From Acinetobacter halotolerans (GTDB lineage: Bacteria; Pseudomonadota; Gammaproteobacteria; Pseudomonadales; Moraxellaceae): a DNA stretch of 64,000 nt. This document shows, in pieces, positions 7,800 through 15,536 of this stretch. Under the pieces are notes generated by a model, which did not search any database, was not told the origin of the DNA, and saw only the letters and a list, made by a program, of their open reading frames with translations. The stretch lies in contig NZ_SGIM01000003.1 in the NCBI RefSeq assembly GCF_004208515.1, positions 248,001 to 312,000 on the forward strand, given 5' to 3'. Position 1 is the stretch's first letter; each line of letters begins with the position of its first letter. Made by a program: the position numbers and the translations under genes.

Positions 7800-8669
7800 A
7801 TGGAACTACAAGGCATTTGTCATAAAATGCATGCAGCGCTCAAAACGCATAGTGTAACTGATCAACCAATACACAAGGCAAATGTTGAATATAAATTTAT
7901 ATTGGATCGTTCAGAAACTGATCTGCCATTTGTATTGGGTCAAGAACTAGAGATCGAATGGACAGGCAATATTTTCTGTACATCATGTGGTGCTAAAACA
8001 CCTAAATCCTATTCCCAAGGTCATTGTTTTAAATGTTTCAAGACCAAGGCAGAATGTGATTTGTGTATTATGAAACCTGAAACTTGCCACTATCATCTTG
8101 GAACTTGTCGTGAAAATGATTTTGCGCACAATGTGTGTTTCCAACCACATATTGTTTATTTGGCAAATTCAAGCGCGCTTAAAATTGGTATTACACGTAT
8201 CGTCAATATGCCAACACGCTGGCTTGATCAAGGTGCAACCCAAGCCCTCCCTATTCTAAAAGTTGGCTCTCGTCGTTTATCTGGTCATTTAGAAACCTTG
8301 ATAGCAAGTCAAGTTGCGGATAAAACGGATTGGCGAAAATTGCTTAAAGGTGAAGCCGAGCCTTTAAATTTGGTTGAGCAAAGAGATCAAATCATTGAAG
8401 AGTTTGCACCAAAAATTCAAAGTATTCGCGAAGAGTTTAACCAAAATCTTGAGTTTGATGAAGGCTTAGAATTTTTAGAAAACGAAGCTCAACGTGAGTT
8501 TATTTACCCTGTTGATCATTATCCTGAAAAGATAAAATCATTGAACCTCGATAAAACCCCTAAAATTCGTGGCGTTTTACAAGGCATTAAAGGTCAGTAT
8601 TTATTACTCGATATTGGTGTGATCAATATTCGAAAATATACGGGTTATGAATTGATTTTACGTGCATAA
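7800..8669 (+). CDS. DUF2797 zinc-ribbon protein
   Basis: 289 residues from the ATG at 7800, chosen because GAGAG lies seven bases upstream and the protein then begins MELQGICHKMH as in other DUF2797 proteins. An ATG at 7761 is the alternative and would overlap the divergent gene's start. A Cys-rich block at about residues 60-105 holds CTSCGAK, CFKCFKTKAECDLC and CHYHLGTC, which is enough for two zinc sites. Next comes VYLANSSALKIGITRIVNMPTRW, a GIY-YIG-like arrangement noted for the family. The biochemical role is not established. A strong terminator follows. Confidence 0.75.
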   Translation: MELQGICHKMHAALKTHSVTDQPIHKANVEYKFILDRSETDLPFVLGQELEIEWTGNIFCTSCGAKTPKSYSQGHCFKCFKTKAECDLCIMKPETCHYHLGTCRENDFAHNVCFQPHIVYLANSSALKIGITRIVNMPTRWLDQGATQALPILKVGSRRLSGHLETLIASQVADKTDWRKLLKGEAEPLNLVEQRDQIIEEFAPKIQSIREEFNQNLEFDEGLEFLENEAQREFIYPVDHYPEKIKSLNLDKTPKIRGVLQGIKGQYLLLDIGVINIRKYTGYELILRA

Positions 8670-8671
8670 CT

Positions 8672-8699
8672 AAAAGGTGGCATCGATGCCACCTTTTTT
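8672..8699. terminator. Bidirectional terminator between DUF2797 gene and lpxB
   Basis: AAAAGGTGGCATCGATGCCA (8672 on) continues as CCTTTTTT; the perfect dyad is centred on ATCGAT. It closes both convergent genes. Confidence 0.9.
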
Positions 8700-8707
8700 A
8701 TTTTTGT

Positions 8708-9886
8708 TTACTCGGCTTTTAAACACTTCAAAATTGCTTGCACTGGATCTTCAGTATTACCAGAGATCAACTGCTTATGCATACTCACGTGCTGCATCAT
8801 TTGAATATGTGCAGTTTCATGGTCCATCAATCTTTCGATTTCTGTTGCAAGTTTTTTCGGGGTTGCATCGGACTGGATCAGTTCTTCGATGACCTTCTTA
8901 CCTGCAATGATATTAGGTAATGCGTAATAAGGAATTTTGACTAGAAATTTGGCGATCATATAGGTGAGCCAATGCAGTTTATAAAACGTCACCATTGGAC
9001 GATGTAATAACATGGCTTCAAGTGTGGCTGTACCCGATGCAAGTGCCACAATATCACTGGCATTCATGACCATACGACCTATTTTTGATTCATTGTCGCT
9101 ATTTTCTAAAACATGAATCTTGGCTTTGAGGCTGATATCCAAATTTTGGATACCATGCTCGATCTGCTGCTTTCTTGCATCGTTTATCGCCGGGATCAAA
9201 AATTCAAGCTCAGGATATTTGCGATGCAAAATTTCTGCTGCACCTGTCAATAAAGGCAACAAGCGTTCTATTTCACCGCGACGGCTACCTGGCAATAATG
9301 CAATATGCATTTTATTTGCAGATAAACCAAAGTGATGCTTTGCTTCTATAATTGGATTTTTTAATGGTAATTGCTTTGCCAATGGATGACCAACGAAGGC
9401 AGCTGCAACATCGTAATTTTCATAGAACGTTTTCTCAAATGGAAATAAACACAGCACCAAATCAATACTTCGCTTGATCCCATGCACTCGTCCTTGACGC
9501 CATGCCCACACCGATGGGCTGACATATTGAACGGTTTTAATCGGCAAACTCTTTTCTTTTATGCTTTTAGATAAGCGTAAATTAAAATCTGGCGCATCTA
9601 TCCCAATAAAAATATCCACTGGCTGTTCCGCCCAACGCTCAACTAAGCCATCGCGTACAGCAAATAATTTTTTTAGGTCTTTTAAAACTTCAACAATCCC
9701 CATAACCGACAAAATTTCCATCGGATAAAAACTATGGAAACCTTCTGCAATCATCTGTGGACCACCAATCCCCTCAAATTCGGCATCAATTCCTTGTTCA
9801 CGGAAACTTCGCATGAGTTTTACACCCAGCGTATCCCCAGAAACTTCCCCCACCACGATGCCAATTTTTAGTTTTTGCTTTAACAA
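8708..9886 (-). CDS. lpxB: Lipid-A-disaccharide synthase LpxB
   Basis: Joins UDP-2,3-diacylglucosamine with 2,3-diacylglucosamine-1-phosphate at the inner membrane to give lipid A disaccharide. The GT-B glycosyltransferase is recognised by GIVVGEVSGDTLG at its start, FEGIGGPQM, YVSPSVWAWRQGR, LPGSRRGEIERLLP and ASGTATLEAMLL. The frame is open to an ATG at 9985 (425 residues), but homologues begin only a few residues before KIGIVVGEVSG. A TTG at 9886 with GGGG eight bases upstream gives 392 residues, the family's usual length. Unlike in enterobacteria it is not next to lpxA, which lies 42 kb away in this window. Confidence 0.93.
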   Translation of the reverse strand: MLKQKLKIGIVVGEVSGDTLGVKLMRSFREQGIDAEFEGIGGPQMIAEGFHSFYPMEILSVMGIVEVLKDLKKLFAVRDGLVERWAEQPVDIFIGIDAPDFNLRLSKSIKEKSLPIKTVQYVSPSVWAWRQGRVHGIKRSIDLVLCLFPFEKTFYENYDVAAAFVGHPLAKQLPLKNPIIEAKHHFGLSANKMHIALLPGSRRGEIERLLPLLTGAAEILHRKYPELEFLIPAINDARKQQIEHGIQNLDISLKAKIHVLENSDNESKIGRMVMNASDIVALASGTATLEAMLLHRPMVTFYKLHWLTYMIAKFLVKIPYYALPNIIAGKKVIEELIQSDATPKKLATEIERLMDHETAHIQMMQHVSMHKQLISGNTEDPVQAILKCLKAE

Positions 9887-10072
9887 GACCAACGCCCCAT
9901 TCAAAAGTTTAAAAGATTCTAACAGAATGATTTTACATCGAATCGCTGTGAATAATGTAATTTGTTCATGATTGGTGAAAATCATTTTAATCTAAGAAAT
10001 CATTGAGCTCGAACTTTGCTATCTGTATTTGCGATAAATCAACAATTGCTTGAATTAAACTTAGCCATTAAT

Positions 10073-10091
10073 ATAAACAAGAATCATTTGC
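10073..10091 (+). promoter_or_regulatory. Weak Fur-box-like sequence before the DUF3649-PepSY-DUF3325 cassette
   Basis: ATAAACAAGAATCATTTGC shares the GAATCATT core and about 12 of 19 positions with the Fur consensus in its GAGAATCATTATC form. It lies 41 bases upstream of the ATG at 10132. It is suggestive only because the paralogous genes in the bfn locus are Fur-controlled. Confidence 0.3.
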
Positions 10092-10131
10092 ATGTGTGAT
10101 TTGCTCTCCTTTTGTTACTTCAAGAACATTT

Positions 10132-10425
10132 ATGGCTAAATCCACTTCTCCTACTTTTGTCTATCGACTGAGTGTGTTCTATCGCTTTACATTTATATTC
10201 GTGCTTGGCTACTTAGCAATGATGTATTTGAGTTTAAGCCTAACGACACTCTTCAGCTATTTTTTAGATAAAGCAGAAGCGATTTTTCTCGCGGCATTTA
10301 TCTCGATTTTGTTTTATTTAGCATTTGTTATTTTTGGATTTTGTTTCAACTCATTGTTGAAATTGACATTGCTCAGTTTGGTTCTGGTGGGACTCTTGTT
10401 TGGCTTATCTGTGGGTTTAAATTAA
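10132..10425 (+). CDS. DUF3649-type small membrane protein
   Basis: 97 residues from the ATG at 10132. A GTG at 10096 would add 12 residues that homologues lack. Three hydrophobic helices cover about residues 18-40, 46-68 and 73-95. It has the same length and order as the small membrane protein before the PepSY gene in the bfn locus (28146-28439), and is followed by a PepSY protein one base after its stop. DUF3649 proteins are found as accessory subunits beside PepSY-type siderophore reductases and TonB receptors. Its own biochemical role is unknown. No TonB receptor gene is adjacent here. Confidence 0.65.
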   Translation: MAKSTSPTFVYRLSVFYRFTFIFVLGYLAMMYLSLSLTTLFSYFLDKAEAIFLAAFISILFYLAFVIFGFCFNSLLKLTLLSLVLVGLLFGLSVGLN

Positions 10426-10426
10426 A

Positions 10427-11983
10427 ATGCAAAATAAAGGCGTCCGCCAATCAATGGCATGGTTACATGCTTGGACTGGCTTGGTTTTTGGATGGCTTTT
10501 GTTTGCCATTTTTTTGATGGGGACGAGTTCGTATTATCGTCATCACTTAAATTTGTGGATGCAGCCGCAACTTGCACAATATCAAGTGAATCAAGATGTA
10601 GCGATAGGTACTGCGACTGATTATTTAGAAAAAAATGCGGCAGATGCTAAGTCATGGTATATCGGCATTGCCAATCCTGAGCAGCCTGTAAATAAAATTT
10701 ATTGGGAAAAAGCAGACGGCGGCTATGAAAGTCGTAACTTGGATATTAACACTGGGCAAGAATTAAAATTATCAGCAACACAAGGTGGCGAATTTTTCTA
10801 TCGTTTCCATTACCAACTTTATGGGATGCCGATCCTCATCGGACGGCTAATCGCGTGTTTGGCCGCATTTATCATGCTGATTGCTTTGGTTTCAGGCATT
10901 ATTACCCACAAAAAAATTATTACTGATTTTTTTACCTTTAGAACCTTTAAATCACAACGCTCTTGGCTGGATTTTCATAATGTGTCTTCTGTTGTGGCAT
11001 TACCTTTTTTTCTCACCATTACTTTTACAGGTTTAGCGATATTCTTTTATCTCTATCTACCCTTAGGAATGAAGAAACTATATCCAGAAAATCCATATCA
11101 ATATTTTACTGAAATCAGAACAGTAAGCCAAAGCAATAACAATAATGCAGCACCTAAACCTAGGGAAACAGTTTCAATTGCAACCCTCCTCACCCAAGTA
11201 CGACAACAATGGGGAGATCAAGCACTTGCGACGATCGAAGCAAAAAATCTGAATACTGATCAAGCAATCATTACTTTTAAACAATTGGAAGATCGATCCA
11301 TCACCTTAGATCAAGCTCAAATTAGCTTTGATGGCACAGGGAGAATTTTAGCAAACACTCGCAATAATAGTTCGGTTGCGACTCTGAACTTTGGTATTTA
11401 TAGCCTGCATATGGCAACTTTTGCACAGCCTGCGCTGCGATTCGCTTTTTTCTTGTCAGGGCTTCTTGGTTGTTTAATGATTGCTTCTGGTTTGTTGTTG
11501 TGGAGCTTAAAACGTCAGATTCAAAATAAATCAAATCAGTTCCATTTTGGCTACTACTTGGTTGATCGCTTGAATGTTTCTGCATTTGTTGGCTTACCGA
11601 TTGCGATGCTAAGCTACCTTTTTGCCAATCGACTGGTACATCTAACAGAAACCACACCGAATTATGAGATTTATACATTCTTCTCTGTTTGGGGATTGAG
11701 CTTTGTAATTGCCCTCATCACGAAACAACAATATTTATGGAAATCCCAAATTTTCATTTTTGGATTGCTCGCAATTGCTTTGCCTTTATATAACTTAGTT
11801 TATCTCACGAATCATCAACTTCTATCGGATAGCCAAAGTTATTGGCTATTCTTACGCGTCGATTTATTCTTTGTTGTTTGCGCGCTCTTAGCTATTTTTA
11901 TTTATCGTAATATTCAGCCTATCCAAGTCAAGGCACGAAATAAATTAAAAGCAAAACTTGATCGACAAGAGACAAAAAAATGA
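10427..11983 (+). CDS. PepSY-associated transmembrane protein, putative ferric-siderophore reductase
   Basis: 518 residues, starting one base after the upstream stop. The PepSY_TM layout is visible: helix 1 with LHAWTGLVFGWLLFAIFLMG, a periplasmic PepSY segment at about residues 40-125, helices with GIITHKKI and LDFHNVSSVVALPFFL, a second PepSY segment (about 240-325), then IYSLHMATFAQPALRFAFFL and four more helices. Conserved His in the helices (LHAW, THKK, DFHN, SLHM) fit heme ligands, as in FoxB-like inner-membrane reductases. It is a paralogue of bfnJ in this window. The inferred role is periplasmic reduction or release of iron from a siderophore. The substrate is unknown. Confidence 0.75.
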   Translation: MQNKGVRQSMAWLHAWTGLVFGWLLFAIFLMGTSSYYRHHLNLWMQPQLAQYQVNQDVAIGTATDYLEKNAADAKSWYIGIANPEQPVNKIYWEKADGGYESRNLDINTGQELKLSATQGGEFFYRFHYQLYGMPILIGRLIACLAAFIMLIALVSGIITHKKIITDFFTFRTFKSQRSWLDFHNVSSVVALPFFLTITFTGLAIFFYLYLPLGMKKLYPENPYQYFTEIRTVSQSNNNNAAPKPRETVSIATLLTQVRQQWGDQALATIEAKNLNTDQAIITFKQLEDRSITLDQAQISFDGTGRILANTRNNSSVATLNFGIYSLHMATFAQPALRFAFFLSGLLGCLMIASGLLLWSLKRQIQNKSNQFHFGYYLVDRLNVSAFVGLPIAMLSYLFANRLVHLTETTPNYEIYTFFSVWGLSFVIALITKQQYLWKSQIFIFGLLAIALPLYNLVYLTNHQLLSDSQSYWLFLRVDLFFVVCALLAIFIYRNIQPIQVKARNKLKAKLDRQETKK

Positions 11984-12261
11984 TGTTATTTGCGCTCATT
12001 CTAATCGGTTTAGGTATGTTGCTATTATATCAATGCAGCGATAAAGCGATTCGTAAAATCAAACCACAGTATCAAAAATTGATACTGCGCTTTCGATTAG
12101 CGCTGAGAATTATTGCATTTCTGTGTTTTTTCTTGGCGGGTGCATTGCTCTGCTTAATCTACGGGTCTTCAATCGGTTTTATAGGATGGTGGATCTTTGC
12201 AACACCTGTGACTTTATTCTTAATCTTATGGGTCAACGAGCTTAACCCCACTAAAAAATAG
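11980..12261 (+). CDS. DUF3325-type small membrane protein
   Basis: 93 residues overlapping the PepSY stop by four bases (ATGA), so it is translationally coupled. Three helices are visible, starting LFALILIGLGMLLLYQC and then about residues 42-62 and 66-85. DUF3325 genes follow PepSY genes in iron-uptake loci, as bfnK (26289-26639) does in this window, and together the two cassettes share the order DUF3649, PepSY, DUF3325. Function unknown; it is probably a partner subunit of the PepSY protein. A perfect inverted repeat lies 11 bases after the stop. Confidence 0.65.
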   Translation: MMLFALILIGLGMLLLYQCSDKAIRKIKPQYQKLILRFRLALRIIAFLCFFLAGALLCLIYGSSIGFIGWWIFATPVTLFLILWVNELNPTKK

Positions 12262-12272
12262 GCTCTAGAGAG

Positions 12273-12306
12273 AGTAGATATCCCTCATAAGTAGTGGATA
12301 TCTACT
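12273..12306. repeat. Inverted repeat between the DUF3325 and Cys/His-rich genes
   Basis: AGTAGATATCC (12273-12283) and GGATATCTACT (12296-12306) are perfect 11-base arms around a 12-base loop. It sits between two convergent genes. No T-run follows on either strand, so it may be a weak terminator or an mRNA-stabilising hairpin. Confidence 0.6.
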
Positions 12307-12314
12307 ATTAAAAA

Positions 12315-12497
12315 TTAATGTTTGTGATGTTCTTCGTGTTCAGAGGAACCCTTTTTATCTTTTTCTTCACAACACTTCATCTTTTTACAACATTCTTTTT
12401 TGTTAGCCATCTCTTTACAACAATCGGATGCGGCAAAAGCTGGAGTAACAGCGGTAAATAAAACTGCGGTCAACAATAATTTTTTTAAGCTAAACAT
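12315..12497 (-). CDS. Exported Cys/His-rich peptide, putative metal binder
   Basis: 60 residues from the third of three close ATG-type starts (12497), chosen because AGAGG lies eight bases before it. A signal peptide (MFSLKKLLLTAVLFTAVTPA) ends FAA. The mature peptide of about 38 residues has three CC pairs (DCCKEM, ECCKKM, KCCEEK) and a His/Glu tail (SEHEEHHKH). Such composition suits copper, zinc or nickel binding in the periplasm. No family name is recognised. It is convergent with the PepSY cassette. Regulation is not visible. Confidence 0.65.
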   Translation of the reverse strand: MFSLKKLLLTAVLFTAVTPAFAASDCCKEMANKKECCKKMKCCEEKDKKGSSEHEEHHKH

Positions 12498-12723
12498 AAT
12501 CATATCCTCTAAGTCGCTAACCATACTATCCTTGTTTCAATATCAACATAACTTAGATATCTGAACAAATGCAACTCAATTATGACCATTGCTGGTGACA
12601 AAAACCTGAATAAGCACACGTCTTTATCTTTTTTTTGCATAAGTAAATCATTATTCATCACAACGAGTTAGATAAAAAAGAAATAAGATATGCTGTTTTT
12701 TGCATAATTTAGGCATATTGTCG

Positions 12724-13611
12724 ATGTTCGGTCCAATGGAATTTATTTTAGCGGGTGTACTGGTTGGTTTCTGTGTAGGGATCACTGGCGTCGGCGGTGG
12801 TTCATTGATGACACCAATTTTGATCAGTTTGTTTAAGATCGAACCGCATATTGCCATAGGTACAGATTTACTCTACGCCTCAATTTCAAAATTCTGCGGT
12901 TCACTGGTTCATGCTAAAAAACTCAATATTGTTTGGCCTATAGTCCTTTGGCTCTCTTTAGGCAGTATACCGGCTTCCTTTGCTACCTCTTGGGTGCTAG
13001 AACACTACCTCAGTCAATCAACACATTACAAACCTATTCTGACTATGGTTTTAGGGGTGATGTTGACTTTGACGGGTATCTCAATCGTTTTCCGTGCTCA
13101 AATTGAGAAGTTCTTCGATCGCTTTAGAAATCGGGAACAAGCAAATATGGAAAGTGAACAACATGCCCTACAACATAAACGCCGATATATTTTATTTATG
13201 GGCATTATTTTAGGCGTGTTGGTGACATTATCCTCAGTCGGTGCTGGTGCTTTCGGCATCATGGCGTTAGTGATCATGTTCCCTAACTTACCGATGATTC
13301 GTATCATTGGTTCTGATGTGGTGCATGCCGTATTGCTGACTGCTGTCGCGGGTTTAAGTCATATGTCTTCTGGTAATGTCGACTTTAGCTTATTGATGTG
13401 GCTATTGGTCGGTTCTATTCCTGCAATTATTGTTGGGACATTGATCAGTTCGCATTTACCTGAAAGATTTATCCGTAAAATCTTAGGAATCACGCTATTT
13501 GCATTGGGTATAAATTTCATTATTAACCCTGTAAAAGAGAAACCGAAACCTGTTGAAACAACCCAAGTGGTTCTGATTCAGCAAACAACTCATTCTACAA
13601 CAATAGTTTAA
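12724..13611 (+). CDS. TauE/SafE (TSUP) family membrane permease
   Basis: 295 residues from the ATG at 12724 (MFGPMEFILAGVLV), with AGG ten bases upstream; a TTG at 12700 would add eight residues. It has eight or so helices with the two TSUP half-repeats: GFCVGITGVGGGSLMTPILI at about residues 12-31 and LSSVGAGAFGIMAL at about 166-179. Each half has the G(V/A)GGG- or GAGAFG-type loop of sulfite/organosulfonate exporters. A charged cytoplasmic loop (RFRNREQANMESEQHALQ) links the halves. The transported substrate (sulfite, sulfolactate, taurine-derived or other anion) cannot be assigned. It is a single gene. Confidence 0.85.
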   Translation: MFGPMEFILAGVLVGFCVGITGVGGGSLMTPILISLFKIEPHIAIGTDLLYASISKFCGSLVHAKKLNIVWPIVLWLSLGSIPASFATSWVLEHYLSQSTHYKPILTMVLGVMLTLTGISIVFRAQIEKFFDRFRNREQANMESEQHALQHKRRYILFMGIILGVLVTLSSVGAGAFGIMALVIMFPNLPMIRIIGSDVVHAVLLTAVAGLSHMSSGNVDFSLLMWLLVGSIPAIIVGTLISSHLPERFIRKILGITLFALGINFIINPVKEKPKPVETTQVVLIQQTTHSTTIV

Positions 13612-13620
13612 GTGCTAAAT

Positions 13621-13675
13621 AGCCGATTGTTTATACATAAATGATGCGAATCGCTAGTTAATCAATCGGCTTTTC
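13621..13675 (+). terminator. Long-loop hairpin after the TSUP gene
   Basis: AGCCGATTG (13621-13629) pairs with CAATCGGCT (13663-13671), followed by TTT. The 33-base interior holds a GCGAATCGC mini-dyad. It is a plausible terminator despite the long loop. Confidence 0.5.
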
Positions 13676-13729
13676 GTGCTATATTCGTAGACAAATTAAC
13701 CTCTTCTTTCGATTGAATTTGTGACAGCA

Positions 13730-14821
13730 ATGAATACTCTACAGTCAAATCCAGTTTCTCAGCCAGATATCGACGACGTTAACATTAAAAGCATTCAGAC
13801 TTTGATTACTCCAGCAGAACTTAAAAGTGACCTCCCTTTATCAGAAGTTGCCTACCGAACTGTACTCAATGGGCGTAACACGGTTCGTAATATTTTAGAT
13901 GGTAATGATAAGCGCTTGTTTGTCGTGATCGGGCCTTGTTCAATTCACGATACCAAAGCCGCACATGAATATGCAGATCGCCTAAAAGTACTCAGTGAAA
14001 AAGTAAAAGATACTTTATACATCGTCATGCGTGTTTATTTTGAAAAACCACGTACGACTGTGGGCTGGAAAGGTTTAATTAACGATCCTGATATGAATGA
14101 CTCTTTCAATATTGAAAAAGGTTTGCATATCGGTCGTGGTCTTTTGCTTGAATTAAATGAAAAAGGCTTACCATGTGCGACTGAAGCACTTGACCCAAAC
14201 TCTCCTCAATACTATCAAGACTTAATTTCTTGGTCTGCAATTGGTGCACGTACTACTGAAAGCCAAACACATCGTGAAATGTCTTCGGGCTTATCTTCAC
14301 CTGTAGGTTTCAAAAATGGTACTGATGGTGGTTTAACGGTTGCAACCAATGCGATGCAATCAGTAAAACATGGTCACAGCTTCTTAGGCTTAAATGAAAG
14401 TGGTCAAGTTGCAATCATCAATACCAAAGGCAACCCATACGCGCATGTAGTTTTACGTGGCGGTAATGGCAAGCCGAACTATGATGCAACTTCAGTTGCT
14501 GAAGCTGAAGCAGCTTTAGCCAAGGCTAAAGTCAGCACCAAAATCATGATTGACACTAGTCATGCTAACTCAAACAAAGACCCGTATTTACAACCATTGG
14601 TTTTGAAAAACATCACAGAGCAGATTCTTGATGGCAACAAATCAATCGTGGGTATCATGGTTGAGAGTCACTTAAAAGGTGGACGTCAAGACATCCCTGA
14701 AAATCTGTGTGACCTCGTATATGGTCAATCTGTAACAGATGGCTGTATTGATTGGGAAACCACTGAAAAAGCATTATTAGAAATGCATGAAGCGTTAAAA
14801 GACGTTTTACCAAATCGTTAA
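13730..14821 (+). CDS. aroG: 3-deoxy-7-phosphoheptulonate (DAHP) synthase, class I
   Basis: 363 residues from the ATG at 13730; a GTG three codons upstream (13721) is possible. It catalyses PEP plus erythrose-4-phosphate to DAHP, the first step of the shikimate pathway. Visible AroF/G/H motifs are VVIGPCSIHDTKAAHEYA, MRVYFEKPRTTVGWKG, GARTTESQTHREMSSGLS, GFKNGTDG and MIDTSHANSNKD. Length and N-terminal extension (feedback region) match class I-alpha enzymes. Which aromatic amino acid inhibits it cannot be told from sequence by eye. It is a single gene with a strong terminator. Confidence 0.92.
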   Translation: MNTLQSNPVSQPDIDDVNIKSIQTLITPAELKSDLPLSEVAYRTVLNGRNTVRNILDGNDKRLFVVIGPCSIHDTKAAHEYADRLKVLSEKVKDTLYIVMRVYFEKPRTTVGWKGLINDPDMNDSFNIEKGLHIGRGLLLELNEKGLPCATEALDPNSPQYYQDLISWSAIGARTTESQTHREMSSGLSSPVGFKNGTDGGLTVATNAMQSVKHGHSFLGLNESGQVAIINTKGNPYAHVVLRGGNGKPNYDATSVAEAEAALAKAKVSTKIMIDTSHANSNKDPYLQPLVLKNITEQILDGNKSIVGIMVESHLKGGRQDIPENLCDLVYGQSVTDGCIDWETTEKALLEMHEALKDVLPNR

Positions 14822-14835
14822 TCTTTGAATAGATC

Positions 14836-14863
14836 AAAAACAGGCTCTCATGAGCCTGTTTTT
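14836..14863 (+). terminator. Rho-independent terminator after the DAHP synthase gene
   Basis: AAAAACAGGCTC, loop TCAT, GAGCCTGTTTTT. A perfect 12-base stem. Confidence 0.9.
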
Positions 14864-14883
14864 ATTTGGTCTATTAAATATTT

Positions 14884-14912
14884 TTGAACTGTAACATTTT
14901 TTTAATTATACT
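14884..14912 (+). promoter_or_regulatory. Sigma-70-type promoter of the DUF2946/TonB receptor unit
   Basis: TTGAAC (14884-14889), 17 bases, TATACT (14907-14912). It lies 34 bases before the ATG of the DUF2946 gene. No Fur-like or Zur-like dyad was recognised over it. Confidence 0.5.
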
Positions 14913-14945
14913 GCTGCCACATTTCCCCCGCGACGTATCATTGAT

Positions 14946-15461
14946 ATGAAGCCCAGTCTCCGTCAACATATGCACAAGTGGCGTACCTTATTGGGTGCGA
15001 TAACTTTGCTTTGTTTACTCTGGCATATCTTGTTACCAACCATGGTACATACAGGCGTCGTACCTGCACTTTATGCAATGCCATCACATTGCCAAGTCAC
15101 AGAAATTCAAAAAGTCACACTGTTATCGACACAAGTACACAGTCACAATCATAGTGAACATCATCACCATACGATGCAGCAGCATAATCATCACCTTGAT
15201 CATGCCCAACATGGCTCACAACTCAGTGAATATGCACAACAAGTCTATGCACTTGCTAGCCAAATCATGAAGCATTGCCCACTGTGTACCTATGGTTTAG
15301 ATGCAGCCGTAATTATTCCATTGCTTGGCTTGATTATCATTTTCTTATTGGCTTGGTTTAGTCGTGTACGCTGTTTGTGCCATGCGTGGACACAGGATCT
15401 GTATATTCCACGTATTTTCTATATTTTCCCCCTTAAACAGGCTCCGCCAGTCGCTCTATAA
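14946..15461 (+). CDS. His-rich DUF2946-type membrane protein
   Basis: 171 residues. The N-terminal helix is TLLGAITLLCLLWHILLPTM. The middle region at about residues 58-95 is very His-rich (VHSHNHSEHHHH, QQHNHHLDHAQHG). Next comes KHCPLCTYG, the CPxC element of DUF2946, and a second helix (about 118-140). DUF2946 genes commonly lie beside copper-related TonB receptors such as oprC, and the next gene 75 bases on is a TonB receptor. The inferred role is periplasmic metal binding or handling linked to that receptor. No direct function is established. No clear ribosome site was seen before the ATG. Confidence 0.7.
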   Translation: MKPSLRQHMHKWRTLLGAITLLCLLWHILLPTMVHTGVVPALYAMPSHCQVTEIQKVTLLSTQVHSHNHSEHHHHTMQQHNHHLDHAQHGSQLSEYAQQVYALASQIMKHCPLCTYGLDAAVIIPLLGLIIIFLLAWFSRVRCLCHAWTQDLYIPRIFYIFPLKQAPPVAL

Positions 15462-15536
15462 ATCGCAAACTTTTACATACGTATCCAGTTCATCACTGAG
15501 ATACAGCTCGTTTAATGCTTTTATAGAGTTTTTAAA

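Noticed and set aside
15462..15536. Cobalamin riboswitch before the TonB receptor
   Set aside because: The 75-base gap is too short and lacks the conserved B12-box pattern.
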